Source: Streptomyces zinciresistens K42 (GTDB lineage: Bacteria > Actinomycetota > Actinomycetes > Streptomycetales > Streptomycetaceae). From it: 64,000 nucleotides of DNA. The stretch lies in contig NZ_AGBF01000007.1 of NCBI RefSeq assembly GCF_000225525.1, positions 52,735-116,734 on the forward strand, written 5' to 3'. The notes below the pieces were generated by a model that was not told the DNA's origin, searched no databases, and was given only the letters and a program-made list of their open reading frames with translations. The translations under genes and the position numbers were made by a program. Positions 1-7,278 of this stretch are shown in pieces (positions within the stretch are counted from its first letter, which is position 1; the number at the start of each line of letters is the position of its first letter).

Positions 1-145
1 CGGCCGCCGACTCCGACGAGGACGAGCAGCCGCTGGTCAGCAGTGCCGTCGCTGAGAACAGCGCCAGACTGCCGAGGGCGAGCCTCCGGCGCCGCCGGCG
101 GGCCGATGGCGCCGTGTCCCCGCGCGGGTGGTGAAGGCGGGCCAT
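1..145 (-). CDS. Lipoprotein, N-terminal part only
   Basis: The reverse frame opens with ATG at 145 and runs off the left edge of the window (48 codons visible). The start is followed by an Arg-rich stretch, a hydrophobic core (LALGSLALFSATALL) and a lipobox-like LTSGC, then a Ser-rich linker. This is a lipoprotein signal peptide (signal peptidase II type), so the mature protein should be anchored to the outer face of the membrane. The functional domain is outside the window and no family can be named. Confidence 0.6.
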   Translation of the reverse strand, partial: MARLHHPRGDTAPSARRRRRRLALGSLALFSATALLTSGCSSSSESAA

Positions 146-283
146 GTCGCGTGTGCGCTCCGCCTCCGGTGCGTGGCTGGTCAAGCAGGATCTCCTGGAG
201 TGCTTCCCGGGGGCCGTGCCGCGCACGGCCGTGATCCCGGTACGGGAATGATCTGGTCGGTCCCGGGCGAAGGGGCCGGTGCC

Positions 284-1084
284 TCAGCGCTGCCTTGGCG
301 CCGGGATCCCGTTCAGCCCGTTCAGCGGGAAGTCGTACGTGAGGAGATGGCGGCCGTCGGGGGTGTGGGTCTCTCCCTGACGCAGCCAGCCGAGCCACTC
401 GTAGTACGCTCCCGCCCCACCCTCGGCGGCGGTGACGAGGGTGACACGCGCGCAGCCCGCTTCGGCGGCGTCCTCGACGAACCGCGCGATCAGGGCGGCC
501 CCGATGCCACGGGAGCGGGCGTGCTCGGCCACGACGACATGGGCCAGCACGGCGGTGACGCCGGGGGGAGCGGCGGCGGGACCGGCGGCAGGAGCCCGCC
601 GGGCCGCCCGGTTCGGTATCAGCTTGCGGCAGTAGCGCACCAGTCGCGTACGCAGGAAGTGCAACGCGAGACGGGGGCGCACACTCAGGCTGCCCAGGGC
701 GCGCAGCAGCAGTCCGCGCCCGTGGTCGCGGAGCACATGGCGGCGGTGTGCCGCCGGGTCGGTCACACCGACGAGGAAGCCCACCGGTTGCCCGCCGATC
801 TCCGCCGTGTAGGCGCGCGCGTCCGGGCCGCTGAGGTAGGTCCGGGTGTACGCGGCCAGGAACCTCGGCCCGAGGCGGGCGAAGAAGCCGTCCGGAAAGT
901 GCCCCAGGTGCTCGGCGACCACGAACGGGAGGTCGTCAGGGTCCATGAACCGGATCCGGACGCCGCTGTGCACCGGTTGGCTGCCGTCTTTCATCACCGG
1001 AATCGGGGGCCCGCCGTCCGGGAACCGGCTTGCGGCGGATCGGGCAGGGCTCGGGTATGCGGCTGAGCGCGTATCGGCGTCCAC
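284..1084 (-). CDS. GNAT family N-acetyltransferase
   Basis: 266 residues from a GTG start. The C-terminal half has the GNAT acetyl-CoA fold: a strand ending VLAHVVVAEHARSRGIGAAL (motif A with the R-x-x-G-x-G/A pyrophosphate-binding loop), then an alpha/beta unit ending YYEWLGW. The N-terminal half (FMDPDDLPFVVAEHL...GFFARLGPRFL) resembles acetyltransferases of small substrates. The substrate is unknown. An internal ATG at codon 31 is a possible alternative start. The gene stands alone, with an ACTAA-N5-TTAGT type operator 20 bp upstream of the GTG, so it may belong to the metal/envelope stress regulon described in the findings. Confidence 0.75.
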   Translation of the reverse strand: MDADTRSAAYPSPARSAASRFPDGGPPIPVMKDGSQPVHSGVRIRFMDPDDLPFVVAEHLGHFPDGFFARLGPRFLAAYTRTYLSGPDARAYTAEIGGQPVGFLVGVTDPAAHRRHVLRDHGRGLLLRALGSLSVRPRLALHFLRTRLVRYCRKLIPNRAARRAPAAGPAAAPPGVTAVLAHVVVAEHARSRGIGAALIARFVEDAAEAGCARVTLVTAAEGGAGAYYEWLGWLRQGETHTPDGRHLLTYDFPLNGLNGIPAPRQR

Positions 1085-1104
1085 GGAGCTGAAACTACTA
1101 CATT

Positions 1105-1119
1105 GCTTAGAGGCTTAGT
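1105..1119. promoter_or_regulatory. Class-1 operator (ACTAA-N5-TTAGT family)
   Basis: GCTTAGAGGCTTAGT matches the ACTAA-N5-TTAGT consensus at 8 of 10 positions. It lies within a longer inverted repeat, AACTACTA ... TAGTAGTT (1093-1123). It is just upstream of the GNAT gene on the reverse strand. Confidence 0.55.
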
Positions 1120-1303
1120 AGTTCAGGGCTACCTGCGGCGGGGCAGCCGCCCTCGACTCCCCAAGGCAGACCGCGTCCGCGGGACGGAGGGCGCAGGACA
1201 CCGACAGCCGAGGCGGGAGTCGGCCCGGCGCCCACCCGGCCGCCACGGGCCGGGCGACCGCGAGGTGCGCCGCCCGGGCCCGTGGCGGTCACGCGCCGGG
1301 CCG

Positions 1304-3058
1304 TCAGTCGCAGGTGACTTCGTCGCGGGGCACGTACTGGGTTTTGAAGGTCTCCCGCCCGACTTCCTTGCCGCCGTCCTTGAAGACCCGGTCGACCGCG
1401 ACGTCGAAGCCTTCGAGCGGGGTCTGCGGCACGCACTTCTCTCCGGATGCTCCCTCACGGGTTGCCGGCTGCTTCACGTTGGTGCGCGGGCCCTTGACCG
1501 CTTCGACGGAGTCGTACTTCTTGGTGCCGAGGAAGGTGATCGTGACGGAGGAGTCCGTGGCCCGCGCGTCGATGTAGATGGCGTTGCCCGAGTCGTTCCT
1601 GAACTTCAGGTCGAGGCTGCCCCAGGCCACCGTCGCCTCCCGGCCCTCGGGGTAGCGCTCGATGTAGAAGGAGTGCGCCCCGTACTCGACCGGCTTGACT
1701 CCGGCGAAGAAGATGGCGTTGAAGGTGGTGGTGGCGACGGCTGAGACGCCGCCTCCGGCAGCCTTCTCGAACTGGTCGTTGTTGATGATGATGCCCTCGA
1801 CGAACCCGTTGTCCTCGGTCCGCTCGCCCACGGTGCGGTTGAAGCTCCAGGTCTCGCCGGGCAGCACGACCGACCCGTTCATCAGTTCCGCGGCACGGCC
1901 GATGTTCGTGACGCGGTAGGGGGCGGGCTCGAAGTTCACCGTGAAGGTGGACATCTTCTCCTTGATGCCCAGGCGGCCGACGTTGTCGCGGGTCAGCTTG
2001 GGCTGCACGTTCTCGGTGTCCACCGCCCCGGTGCGGGCCGCCCCGGTCTCGGTCAGCAGCGGCAGTACGGCCTTCTGGAGCGCCTTGGCCGTGACCTCCC
2101 GCCCGGCCTTGCCGTCCGAGGCCACCACGACCTGCCCGCCGTCCAGGCGCAGCCTCGCGTTGACCGCCTCATCGGTGGCCGGCGCGAGCGGACTTGCCAA
2201 CGCCGGATCGGCCAGGAGCCCCTTGCCGTCGAGTACGGGTGCCAGCCGGTTCGCCCCGTCCGGCTTCATGGCGAGGTGCTTGCCGAGCGTCGCCGGGCCG
2301 ATCTCGACCTCCCGGCCGCCCACGGTGAGTGTGACCGGCGCCGACATCGCGGGGGTCGCGAACTCCTTCATCGCGCGGTTCACTTCCGCCGCGCCGACCC
2401 GGGGATCGGTCGTGCGGACGGGCAGCCGCACCGGCTCCCCCTGGCCCGGGACCGCCGACGCCAGCGCATCGACCGCGCCGTCGACGTCCAGGGACCGCCC
2501 TGTGACCGGCTGCGTCGACATCGCCTCGCCCGCATGGAAGGCGACGGCGCCCTGCCGTGCCTTCCGGCCGTACGTCTTCGCCTCCTCCGCCAGTGACGCG
2601 CGGGCTTTCGCCTCGTCCACACGGATCACCGGTTCGACATCGCGGTCACCGCTCGTGAACAGGCGGCCGATCACCGTGAACGGGTCGGACCCCGCCCCCG
2701 CGGCACGGGCGACGGTCTCCTTGCTGTCCACGGATATGCCGGACACCTGGACGGTGCCGTCACTGTCACCGAGGCGCACCTTCACCGGCTCCGACCAGGC
2801 CCCGCCCAGGCTGCTGTCCAGCTTCTCCCGCGCCTGTGAGCGACTCAGCCCTCCGATGTCCACACCACTCACCCGCGTGCCTGCGGGGACGTCGTCACCG
2901 GAGGCCAGCAGGCCCACCAGATACAGCCCGCCGAAACCGACACCCGCCGCCCCCGCCACGAGCGCCACACGGCGGCCTATTCGGCGACGACCGGCCGACG
3001 TGGCATCCGCGGTCGGCGTGGTGTCGGCAGGCTCGCCGAGAAGGGATGAGCGAAGCAC
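1304..3058 (-). CDS. VanW family peptidoglycan-associated protein
   Basis: About 584 residues. An Arg-rich cytoplasmic start and one membrane segment (RRVALVAGAAGVGFGGLYLVGLLASG) are followed by tandem extracytoplasmic domains (IGGLSRSQAREKL..., repeated later) of the peptidoglycan-binding type found before VanW. The C-terminal VanW domain includes NFEPAPYRVTNI, LPGETWSFNRTVGERTEDNGF and GGGVSAVATTTFNAIFFAG. I chose GTG at 3058 because GAGGAG lies about 7 bases before it; an upstream GTG at 3106 is possible. VanW proteins are thought to act at the cell wall and their biochemical role is not settled. Nearest upstream operator is almost 500 bp away. Confidence 0.82.
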   Translation of the reverse strand: MLRSSLLGEPADTTPTADATSAGRRRIGRRVALVAGAAGVGFGGLYLVGLLASGDDVPAGTRVSGVDIGGLSRSQAREKLDSSLGGAWSEPVKVRLGDSDGTVQVSGISVDSKETVARAAGAGSDPFTVIGRLFTSGDRDVEPVIRVDEAKARASLAEEAKTYGRKARQGAVAFHAGEAMSTQPVTGRSLDVDGAVDALASAVPGQGEPVRLPVRTTDPRVGAAEVNRAMKEFATPAMSAPVTLTVGGREVEIGPATLGKHLAMKPDGANRLAPVLDGKGLLADPALASPLAPATDEAVNARLRLDGGQVVVASDGKAGREVTAKALQKAVLPLLTETGAARTGAVDTENVQPKLTRDNVGRLGIKEKMSTFTVNFEPAPYRVTNIGRAAELMNGSVVLPGETWSFNRTVGERTEDNGFVEGIIINNDQFEKAAGGGVSAVATTTFNAIFFAGVKPVEYGAHSFYIERYPEGREATVAWGSLDLKFRNDSGNAIYIDARATDSSVTITFLGTKKYDSVEAVKGPRTNVKQPATREGASGEKCVPQTPLEGFDVAVDRVFKDGGKEVGRETFKTQYVPRDEVTCD

Positions 3059-3737
3059 TGGTTCTCCTCGTCTGTGGCGGTCACGTGGCGCGGGCAGGAC
3101 TCGCACAGCGCAGCGGGCCGCACGCCGGGTGATGCTATGAGTATTTTCGTGATGTTTCCGTAAGTTCCGTCACCAGTCTTCGCGCTGTGGCTGAGCCGCC
3201 CGCCGGAACGGCAGTTCGCCACGCGCAGGGCCTCGTGCGGCAGGCCCTGCCGCCGGTTCCTCCGGGAGGAGACCCTGACGCCCGGAGCCGTACGCCATGC
3301 GCCGACTACGACGGCTTCGACCTCGCCGCCGACGCGGAGCGGGGCACCGCACGGCGTCCGGCGGCCGGGCGAAGGAAAAGTGCTCCCCCGGCCGCCGGAG
3401 CGGACGACGACATGACGCAGGGCAGGCCCACCCGCCCGAGCGATGGACACGACAATTCCTGCTCTCCGGCGAGCGCCCGACGGCGCGTCGTCGCGACTCA
3501 CCGCCGACCCGGTGTAGCTCGACTGGCCGACACACACCTTATCTGCTATCCGACTAAGTCACTTAGTTTCAAGCGGATCATCCGGCGCGAGGTCGGCAGC
3601 CATAGGCCGGATCCTCGGTTCTCATCCCCCGTGTGGCTCAGCGAACACGATCAGAAGGGCGGCACGCCCGCCCCGAAGCCGGGGGCAAGGACTGATGTGT
3701 CGGCTGAGCGAGACCGCCACCTGCGGACCAGCCGCCC
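3059..3737. other. Gap without a convincing gene; holds one perfect class-1 operator
   Basis: All frames here are Arg/Ala/Pro-rich with no recognisable domain and no good ribosome site. The only clear signal is the operator at 3553-3567. It has no convincing downstream gene on either side, so it may be orphaned by gene loss. Confidence 0.4.
3553..3567. promoter_or_regulatory. Class-1 operator, perfect ACTAA-N5-TTAGT
   Basis: ACTAAGTCACTTAGT is a perfect inverted repeat around a central base and matches the consensus at 10 of 10 positions. No adjacent gene is evident; the VanW gene starts about 495 bp away on the reverse strand. Confidence 0.6.
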
Positions 3738-4058
3738 TCACATGCGCCGACGTCGCGGTGGTTGCGGCGGCCAATGCCAGGCAGCACCGTCTGACGCACG
3801 ACCGTCGCTCTCCCCGGAATCCTCTTGGTCTCCGCGCTGAGGGCGTGGTGGTCGCGCACCGTGGGCCTCGGCCGGCAGCGGCAGAGCGTCGCGGAGCAGA
3901 CGGACCCCGTCGGCGAGGTCGCCGCACTCGGACCGGCACCCGGGGCAGTGGCCAAGGTAAGCCCTTGTCGGCGCATCCTCCCCGGGCTCCAGCGCCCCGA
4001 CCACGTACGCCCCGAGCCACTCCCGGACCTCGTCGCATCCCGCTGTGGGATTCGCCAT
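3738..4058 (-). CDS. Truncated zinc-finger anti-sigma factor
   Basis: The ATG at 4058 is preceded by GGGGGTGAGG. The first 65 or so residues form an anti-sigma zinc-finger domain: C-DEVREWLGAYVVGALEPGE, then LGHCPGCRSEC with the H-x2-C-x3-C ligand set. After residue 70 the sequence becomes low-complexity and ends at 106 residues, without the membrane segment and outer domain of full-length members (about 220-260 residues). No sigma factor gene is visible next to it. I infer a 3'-truncated gene that may no longer work as a membrane anti-sigma factor. Confidence 0.6.
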   Translation of the reverse strand: MANPTAGCDEVREWLGAYVVGALEPGEDAPTRAYLGHCPGCRSECGDLADGVRLLRDALPLPAEAHGARPPRPQRGDQEDSGESDGRASDGAAWHWPPQPPRRRRM

Positions 4059-4329
4059 GCGCCTCACCCCCCTCTTATGCCACTCCAGTGCTTCCGTTGC
4101 CATCCGGTGCTCCGGTCGGCGACGGTGGACGTGCCGGTCGCCTCCATCATGAAGCCGTCGCCGTGCGGTCGCGGAAGCCGGACGGCAGTGCCCGGTACAC
4201 ACGGACCGCGAGGGTCGGGGCGCAGTCGCGCAGGCTCTGCCGGGTGACCAAGAGCAGAGACAGCGATGAGCTGATTCCACAGATGAGGCCACCGGCCGGA
4301 GGATCGTACCGGCGGGTGGCGCCAGGTGA

Positions 4330-4692
4330 TCAGTCGCGCCGTCCCGGACGCCGGAAAACTGATCGAATCAAGGCGTTTCCACGGCGCCGCCGGTGCCATT
4401 CGCCACGGATGTCGAAGATCTCCATTTCCAGTTCCGCGTCCTGCGACTCGTCCGCCCACACAACGGCCATCTCCTCGACCAGCGCAGGCGTGTCCTCGTC
4501 AGTGGCCCAGAAGTCGTCGGCTTCGAGCTGGTCGGCTTCGCCGACTCTCGGGTCCTCGCTGATGTAGAAGGCCCAGGAATCATTGATCTCCACGGCGAGG
4601 AGCAGGTACAACCCCGCGTACTCGCCTGCCGTGATCCGACCGATCCTGCCGTCCTCCGGCCAGGACGCGCGATCTATCGGTATCGACCCCAC
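4330..4692 (-). CDS. Small acidic protein, possible toxin-immunity protein
   Basis: 120 residues from a GTG start at 4692, with GAGGA 7 bases before it. Sequence highlights are VGSIPIDRASWPEDGRIGRITAGEYAGLYLLL and an acidic C-terminal half (EADQLEADDFWATDEDTPALVEEM). It starts 19 bases inside the end of the preceding reverse-strand fragment that looks like the tail of a polymorphic toxin. Small acidic genes directly after a toxin C-terminus are typically immunity genes, so I suggest that role from context and composition only. I do not recognise the family. Confidence 0.45.
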   Translation of the reverse strand: MGSIPIDRASWPEDGRIGRITAGEYAGLYLLLAVEINDSWAFYISEDPRVGEADQLEADDFWATDEDTPALVEEMAVVWADESQDAELEMEIFDIRGEWHRRRRGNALIRSVFRRPGRRD

Positions 4693-4865
4693 CGCCAGAT
4701 CCTCACGTGGTTGATGTGGACGTTGAAGTGACCGCTCTTGCCCCCGGAACTGTGTCCCTTCGTTCCATGCGTAAGGTTTGAGGACTTGCCGAACTTGCCA
4801 TTCTTGGCAGCTGCACGGTACGCGCGCTGCCCCTTCGAGCCAAGTCTGGCTCCGTTCTTCGCCAC
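4674..4865 (-). pseudogene. Remnant of a polymorphic-toxin C-terminus
   Basis: A short frame encodes a Lys/Gly/Ser-rich, basic, compact domain (AKNGARLGSKGQRAYRAA, then KGHSSGGKSGHFNVHINHVR). Basic glycine-rich ends with paired histidines are common in secreted toxin tips, and the downstream gene is acidic. No N-terminal delivery region exists in frame upstream (a stop lies at about 4899). I infer a displaced toxin cassette; the nuclease assignment is only a possibility. Confidence 0.35.
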
Positions 4866-5167
4866 GCCTCGGACAGCCCCGCGGCCGACGGGTGCCGTTC
4901 AGGCCGCGTACGCCCATCCCATCAGGCGCCCGTACAGCACGATGCGGCGTCTGCCTGGTCGCGAGTGGACGCCGTGGTGAGCCTGCCCGCCCATCGTGGC
5001 GATCTTGATGAGGGCTGTGGTCAGCAGGGGGTCGTTCCCGTACGCGCGGGCTCCCTGGTGCTGGTGCCGGCGCCGGTTGAGGACTGGGTCGGTGTCGGGC
5101 CGCGCGACCGCGGCCCCGCGTTTCCGCAGGACCGGGCGCGCCCTCGGTCCCGCGCTGGAGGCAGGAG

Positions 5168-5185
5168 TACTACGCTCGCATAGTA
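5168..5185. promoter_or_regulatory. BlaI-type operator before the blaI-like gene
   Basis: TACTAC-GCTCGC-ATAGTA, an inverted repeat with a 6-base spacer, ends 26 bases before the chosen start of the BlaI-like gene. BlaI/MecI proteins bind TACTAC...GTAGTA-type dyads, so this is a likely autoregulatory site. Confidence 0.65.
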
Positions 5186-5211
5186 GCCGTGGTCTCGAAA
5201 AGGTGGTGGCG

Positions 5212-5562
5212 GTGGTCCTGGGAGCGCTCGAGGGCGAGGTCATGCGGGTCTGCTGGGGCGCCGAGAAGCCGGTGACGGTCCGCCAGGTGCTGGATGAGCT
5301 CAACACGGATCGGACCCAGCCGCTCGCGTACACGACCGTCATGACGGTGATGAGCCGGCTCGCGGAGAAAGGCGTCCTCAACCGCGCTCCGCAGGGCCGC
5401 GGTTACGCGTACACCCCCGCCGTGGCGGACGAGGCCGCGCTCGCCGTGCGCGAGGTGCTGCGCGCTCACGGGGACGCGGCTGTCGCGCGCTTCGCCGCCG
5501 AGGCGGCGCTCGACCCCGGTCTCCGTGACCGGCTGCTGCGCCTGTTGGAGGAGTCGTCGTGA
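5212..5562 (+). CDS. BlaI/MecI/CopY-type winged-helix repressor
   Basis: 116 residues from GTG 5212 (AAAGG 8 bases upstream; GTG 5203 and 5206 are alternatives). It reads LGALEGEVMRVCWGAEKPVTVRQVLDEL ... AYTTVMTVMSRLAEKGVLNRAPQGRGYAYTPAV, the winged-helix DNA-binding domain of BlaI/MecI repressors, then the short helical dimerisation tail (ALDPGLRDRLLRLLEE). Its stop overlaps the start of the M56 protease gene (GTGA), the classic repressor/sensor-protease pairing. BlaI dimers repress until cleaved after the membrane protease senses a signal. TACTAC-N6-RTAGTA sites upstream and after the protease gene are its probable targets. Confidence 0.85.
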   Translation: MVLGALEGEVMRVCWGAEKPVTVRQVLDELNTDRTQPLAYTTVMTVMSRLAEKGVLNRAPQGRGYAYTPAVADEAALAVREVLRAHGDAAVARFAAEAALDPGLRDRLLRLLEESS

Positions 5563-6461
5563 CCGGTGCTGCCGTACTCGACCGCGGCAACCGCGCCTTC
5601 TGGACGCTGGTCGCCGTCGCCACGGTCATCCGCGCCGCCGTGATCTATGTCGCCTGCTGTCTGACCATGGCGCTCGCATGGCAGGTCGCGCATCACGGCA
5701 CGGGCGTACTGCTGTCCGGCACCGCTTGGGCGGGCACCGTCTTACTGGCTGTTTCGGTCGTCGGCGGCGTGCGGTCGGCAGTCCGCCTCTGGAGAGGGCT
5801 GCGTGCTGCGCGAGCCGTGAGCCAGGAGGTGCGAGCTCGTGGCGACAGTGCCGCCGCGGGTGCTCGCGAGATCGGCGACGCGGCCGCACGCGCAGGCCTG
5901 GCGCGTCGGACCACGGTGGTCGACTCCAGGGCGTCGTTCGCCTTCACGTACGGCCTGCTCCGGCCCCGGGTGGCGGTCAGCGGCGGTCTCGCAACGGCCG
6001 TCACCGGGCGCGAACTCAACGCGGTCCTGGCCCACGAAGCCGAGCACGTACGGGGCCGCGACCCGCTCCGGACGTTGATCGCAGACGTCCTGGCCGCACG
6101 TCACTTCGCCCTTCCCGTCCTGGGCCACCTGAGGGCAGCCTTCGCCGCCGACCGCGAGCTTACCGCGGATCGCCGGGCGGTCGCCCATTGCGGTACGCCC
6201 GCGGTCGCCGGGGCTCTGCTCAAGGTGTCCGGCATGCCCGGCTGGGCCATCGCCGTACCGGCCAGTGCCATGGGAACCCCCGAGTTGCTCGACGCGCGGA
6301 TCGCCCAGCTCGAAGCCGGACGCCCGCCGCGTTCGGCGCCTCCGACCCGATGGCGGGTGGCCGCCTCCGTCGCCGGGGGTGCTGTCCACGTATGGGGACT
6401 CGCGGGCTCCGCGGTGTTGGTCGCCGCGACCCCGCTGAGCTGTATGCCTGGCGGACTCTGA
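5559..6461 (+). CDS. M56 family membrane metalloprotease (BlaR1-like, no penicillin sensor)
   Basis: 300 residues from a GTG overlapping the repressor stop. Two N-terminal membrane segments (about residues 12-38 and 48-70), a cytoplasmic protease domain with zinc motif HEAEH (in VLAHEAEHVRGRDPL) and the third-ligand region DRELTADRRAV, then a C-terminal membrane segment. M56 proteases cleave BlaI-type repressors. The protein stops after the last membrane segment and lacks the extracellular penicillin-binding domain of BlaR1, so beta-lactam sensing is unlikely. Given the neighbourhood, metal or envelope stress is a reasonable but unproven signal. Confidence 0.85.
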   Translation: MTGAAVLDRGNRAFWTLVAVATVIRAAVIYVACCLTMALAWQVAHHGTGVLLSGTAWAGTVLLAVSVVGGVRSAVRLWRGLRAARAVSQEVRARGDSAAAGAREIGDAAARAGLARRTTVVDSRASFAFTYGLLRPRVAVSGGLATAVTGRELNAVLAHEAEHVRGRDPLRTLIADVLAARHFALPVLGHLRAAFAADRELTADRRAVAHCGTPAVAGALLKVSGMPGWAIAVPASAMGTPELLDARIAQLEAGRPPRSAPPTRWRVAASVAGGAVHVWGLAGSAVLVAATPLSCMPGGL

Positions 6462-6467
6462 TCCATC

Positions 6468-6485
6468 TACTACACACAGATAGTA
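6468..6485. promoter_or_regulatory. BlaI-type operator, first of a tandem pair
   Basis: TACTAC-ACACAG-ATAGTA. Together with the next site (centres 20 bp apart, about two helical turns) it fills the gap between the M56 gene and the methyltransferase, which places the methyltransferase under BlaI control. Confidence 0.65.
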
Positions 6486-6487
6486 TC

Positions 6488-6505
6488 TACTACGCGATCG
6501 TAGTA
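6488..6505. promoter_or_regulatory. BlaI-type operator, second of a tandem pair
   Basis: TACTAC-GCGATC-GTAGTA, extended to CTACTACG ... CGTAGTAG: eight-base arms match perfectly around CGAT. This is the best of the three BlaI-like sites and lies 38 bp before the methyltransferase start. Confidence 0.7.
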
Positions 6506-6542
6506 GCATGATGGCGTCGCTCACCGCCAAGGAGTTGCCGCC

Positions 6543-7202
6543 ATGTCCACAGCCACAGCCAGGCGCCCGAAGGTCAGGCACCCGTTCTTCGCGCGCGTCT
6601 ACCCGAGAATCAACGCCTTCGCGGAGGCCCACGGCAGTCTCGACCACCGCAAGGAACTCCTCGCGGGCACCGAGGGATGTGTCGTCGAAGTGGGCGCGGG
6701 AACCGGCGCGAACTTCCCCCACTACCCGGCCACGGTGGACAAGGTCATCGCAGTGGAGCCGGAACCCCGGCTGCACAAGCTCGCCCTGCAGGCGGCGGCC
6801 GGGTCGGCGACGCCGGTCGAGGTACGCGCGGGCCGGGCCGAAGAACTGCCGGTGCCGGCCGGCTCCGCCGACGGGGTCGTGGCCTCGCTCGTGCTGTGCA
6901 GCATCGCCGACGTCCCCGCGGCGCTGGCGGAGGCGGTTCGCGTGCTGCGGCCCGGCGGCCGTCTGTACTTCTACGAGCACATCCGCTCGACCGACCCTCG
7001 GTTCGCCAGGAAACAGCGCAGGATCAACCTCGTCTGGCCGCTGCTGGCCGGCGGCTGCAACCTCGACCGGGACACCGAACAGGCCATCGAGGACGCCGGT
7101 TTCACCATCGAGCACGCGCGGCACTTCGACTTTCTGGTCAACGGCCGTACGACTCCCAGCTCTCCGTGCGTCATCGGGGTCGCCCGCAAGCCGGAGAACT
7201 GA
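6543..7202 (+). CDS. Class I SAM-dependent methyltransferase
   Basis: 219 residues; AAGGAG lies 8 bases before the ATG. Motif I is VVEVGAGTGANFPHY, followed by the acidic end of strand 2 (VIAVEPEP), VRAGRAEELPVPAGSADGVVASLVLCSI (motif II/III region) and VLRPGGRLYFYEHIR. This is a Rossmann-fold methyltransferase of the UbiE/phospholipid-methyltransferase-like group. The acceptor substrate is not readable from sequence. Two BlaI-type operators fill its promoter, so it is the likely output gene of the repressor/protease pair. Confidence 0.8.
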   Translation: MSTATARRPKVRHPFFARVYPRINAFAEAHGSLDHRKELLAGTEGCVVEVGAGTGANFPHYPATVDKVIAVEPEPRLHKLALQAAAGSATPVEVRAGRAEELPVPAGSADGVVASLVLCSIADVPAALAEAVRVLRPGGRLYFYEHIRSTDPRFARKQRRINLVWPLLAGGCNLDRDTEQAIEDAGFTIEHARHFDFLVNGRTTPSSPCVIGVARKPEN

Positions 7203-7278
7203 GGCTCCGGCCGCCCCGCCGTGTCCGGGCCGGCCCATCCTCGGCCGATGGGCCCGCCCGGACGGTGCGAGGAGAGCG

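Noticed and set aside
128..1066. Long forward open frame opposite the GNAT gene
   Set aside because: It is Arg/Gly-rich with no domain and lies antisense to a clear acetyltransferase; GC-rich DNA produces such shadows.
1941..3140. Long forward frame opposite the VanW gene
   Set aside because: Ser/Arg/Pro-rich composition and no recognisable domain; the reverse frame encodes a well-formed VanW protein.
3553..3567. Treating class-1 sites as ordinary BlaI operators
   Set aside because: Spacing between ACTA and TAGT is 7 bases versus 8 in the three sites tied to the BlaI gene, and the flanking bases differ. The same protein could still bind both, but the sequence does not show it.
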